Assembly (NCBI RefSeq): GCF_029854155.1 | Contig: NZ_CP122958.1 | Span: forward strand, 1,226,001-1,290,000 | Source of the DNA: Methanonatronarchaeum sp. AMET-Sl | GTDB taxonomy: Archaea > Halobacteriota > Methanonatronarchaeia > Methanonatronarchaeales > Methanonatronarchaeaceae | DNA: 64,000 nt | Direction: 5' to 3' | Shown here: positions 61,953 through 64,000 of the stretch, in pieces | Numbering within the stretch: the first letter of the stretch is position 1 | Layout of the letters: each line of letters opens with the position of its first letter | Notes under the pieces: model-generated | Seen by the model: the letters and a program-made list of their open reading frames with translations, nothing else | What the model was told of the DNA's origin: nothing | The model's database searches: none | Position numbers and translations under genes: made by a program

Positions 61953-62452
61953 GATTTCTTCAGATTCTATGTATTCAATAATATTATTTAAAATATTTGC
62001 AACAGCTTTTTTTTCTTCATCCTGATTTTTAAGTTTCTGAAGGTAACCGTCTTCATGCACTAATTTGTTTCTTTTATCTCTTAGGTTTGCTGTTGGTGTT
62101 AGATGTTCTTCATCTATAAGATATAGTCTTTTACACCATTTCCTATATGTTCCTAACCCAGCTTTGTCTAAATCCACCTTTTCAATATTCTCATCAGAGA
62201 GGTTTAATTCTTTTTTGATTTTTTCTATGAGAATTCTCTCGACTCTAGTTGAAGCTAGTAATAGAGCAATTGCATACTGGTTTGCGTTTAGAAATTTTTG
62301 GATTGTGCTAGTAGAAAATTGCTTTGTCACATCGACAGAATTGGTTATCCTTATTGTTTCTGAAACTACTGTTCGTTCAAAGTTTTTCCCTTCGTTATTT
62401 TCTTTTTCTTCGCCCATCTCTAAAACCCTTTTTTTAGGATATTTTTTTACTT

Positions 62453-62462
<10 letters not shown>
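61950..62462 (-). CDS. HEPN-like protein (R-x4-H motif)
   Basis: A 170-residue helical protein. The segment [17 protein letters not shown] contains R-N-K-L-V-H, the R-x4-6-H RNase motif of HEPN toxins, inside a four-helix pattern ([26 protein letters not shown]-like, [14 protein letters not shown]). A DUF4145-like or Abi-type function, or a non-catalytic HEPN, are the alternatives. The start at 62462 overlaps the recombinase stop by 10 bases (the ATG lies in the recombinase's last codons); ATG at 62417 is another option. Coupling to the recombinase suggests a cassette-like cargo gene. Confidence 0.58.
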
Positions 62463-63007
<545 letters not shown>

Positions 63008-63023
63008 TTTATTCCTCTTTTTC

Positions 63024-63047
63024 TTCCGTTTTTATGTAAAAACGGAA
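63024..63047 (-). promoter_or_regulatory. Perfect palindrome upstream of the recombinase gene
   Basis: TTCCGTTTTTA and TAAAAACGGAA (11-base arms, 2-base centre) lie 17-40 bases before the recombinase ATG. A related imperfect copy is at 63200-63223. Good candidate operator or recombination site. Confidence 0.6.
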
Positions 63048-63308
63048 ACAATAGAATCATAGAATTTAATGACATTTATAGTTATCAATATGAAATTCTA
63101 CCCAAAGGATATCCTTAATCTAATTTCCATTAAATTTTGAAGGATACAAATAAAAAATTGTTTTAAAAACCTCCTTTTATGTGAAAAATATTACTCTTTT
63201 TTCTGTTTTTGTAGAAACGGAAATATATGTATACTTTTATTAAAAATGAAATAACCAATTATAAATCTAAACCATAAGTATATTTTGAAGATAGGTATTT
63301 ATCTTCGT
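63048..63308. other. Region between recombinase and CRISPR array
   Basis: About 260 AT-rich bases without a gene. It holds the second, imperfect palindrome (63200-63223, TTTCTGTTTTTGTAGAAACG.. type). Because the array is read from the minus strand, this is its trailer side, not the leader. Confidence 0.5.
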
Positions 63309-64000
63309 TTTTCAATCCTTGTTTTTTTGGATGACTTTTGCAACTATACACCAAGAGAAATTGTTATCGGATACCCAAACTAGTTTCAATCCTTTTTTTT
63401 TGGATTACTTTTGCAACTAGACGGACGCAAAGCCTCCAACAAACTCAAGAAATTAAAATATGGGTTTCAATCCTTGTTTTTTTGGATGACTTTTGCAACG
63501 AGGTTTTAGAAATGGTTAAACAACCAAAAACAAGCGAAAGTTTCAATCCTTGTTTTTTTGGATGACTTTTGCAACTGTAAGAACAGTACGATTAGAACTA
63601 CCTGCTAAGTATTGTTTCAATCATTGTTTTTTTGGATGACTTTTGCAACTTTAGTGAAACGGAAAACTCACTACTGTACGATAGGGAAAAGTTTCAATCC
63701 TTGTTTTTTTGGATGACTTTTGCAACTAAATCGATTTAAATCGATTAATAGGTGAAATAAATGAATAGTTTCAATCCTTGTTTTTTTGGATGACTTTTGC
63801 AACGTGCAAAATATGAGCAAAAAAACTATACAGATAGATGAGTTTCAATCCTTGTTTTTTTGGATGACTTTTGCAACTTAAATCAAAAATGAGCGAAAAA
63901 ACAACCATTCAAATGTTTCAATCCTTGTTTTTTTGGATGACTTTTGCAACACGATATAAATTCATTATATCCCTACACGATGTATAAATAGTTTCAATCC
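63309..64000 (-). CRISPR. CRISPR array, 9 repeats plus one cut by the window end
   Basis: The repeat is 36 bases; on the plus strand it starts GTTTCAATCC, has TTG and a run of seven T, then GGATGACTTTTGCAAC. Repeats start at 63309, 63383, 63464, 63540, 63614, 63691, 63768, 63842, 63915 and 63991 (partial). Spacers are unique and 37-46 bases long. On the minus strand the repeat ends in GGATTGAAAC, the usual 5' handle of crRNA, so transcription most likely runs leftwards with the leader beyond base 64000. The two leftmost repeats are altered (first base changed in repeat 1; repeat 2 is 35 bases with ATTAC for ATGAC), and repeat 5 has one change, which fits the old, leader-distal end. No cas gene is in the window, so the type is unknown. 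Confidence 0.96.

Noticed and set aside
63338..63565. 75-codon ORF
   Set aside because: It lies entirely in the CRISPR array and encodes repeat-derived residues.

Overview
This 64 kb window comes from an AT-rich euryarchaeal chromosome. The left edge carries typical euryarchaeal information-processing genes in a typical order: primase large subunit, primase small subunit, GINS, ribosomal proteins eL42 (L44e) and eS27, aIF2-alpha, a PAC2 protein and family-4 uracil-DNA glycosylase. AT richness, Asp/Glu-rich surface proteins, SipW-type secreted proteins and a provirus laid out like the haloarchaeal pleolipoviruses suggest a low-GC halophilic lineage, for example a Methanonatronarchaeia-like methanogen. 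That placement is inference; no 16S rRNA or methanogenesis gene is present to prove it.

Layout. (1) 1-12.1 kb, core genome: the replication/translation cluster, a class II archaeal GAPDH, a SufS-like cysteine desulfurase, a GNAT acetyltransferase and a two-gene 2-oxoacid:ferredoxin oxidoreductase. (2) 12.2-22.0 kb, a cell-surface island: four secreted proteins with the SipW/TasA (archaeal bundling pilus) N-terminus, their SEC11/SipW-type signal peptidase and two paralogous small winged-helix regulators. Three of the four surface genes have leaders in which an upstream element can pair with the Shine-Dalgarno sequence. (3) 22.3-33.4 kb, an integrated element beside an intron-containing tRNA-Thr: a tyrosine integrase, accessory genes (SprT-like protease, secreted beta-helix protein, Met-rich protein), a repeated TAGTGCCTAA motif, and a minus-strand block resembling the pleolipovirus core (4-TM VP3-like protein, membrane-anchored spike, small membrane proteins, P-loop ATPase). 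(4) 33.7-42.4 kb, a type I restriction-modification operon that also encodes a YgjP/DUF45 metallopeptidase and a multi-TM protein. (5) 42.6-58.0 kb, a defence-like block: a decayed nuclease gene, an HhH-GPD glycosylase-like protein with four cysteines, a TPR-DUF6884 protein and, divergently, a five-gene run of AddB-like protein, AddA-like helicase-nuclease, large P-loop ATPase, coiled-coil protein and small nuclease-like protein. (6) 58.0-61.4 kb, a GATC restriction-modification locus (Dam methylase, DpnII-family endonuclease) with an extra putative nuclease lying between. (7) 61.4-63.0 kb, a membrane protein, a HEPN-like protein and a short tyrosine recombinase, with a broken copy of a recombinase C-terminus on the far side of the HEPN-like gene. 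(8) 63.3 kb to the window end, a CRISPR array read from the minus strand, whose leader and any cas genes lie outside.

From 22 kb onward the window is essentially one accessory/defence island. The most promising undescribed system is the 44.0-57.9 kb block. The second is the pleolipovirus-like provirus with its repeated motif. The TasA-like cluster with possible Shine-Dalgarno-sequestering leaders is a third lead. All family assignments come from motifs and gene order read by eye; no database search was run.
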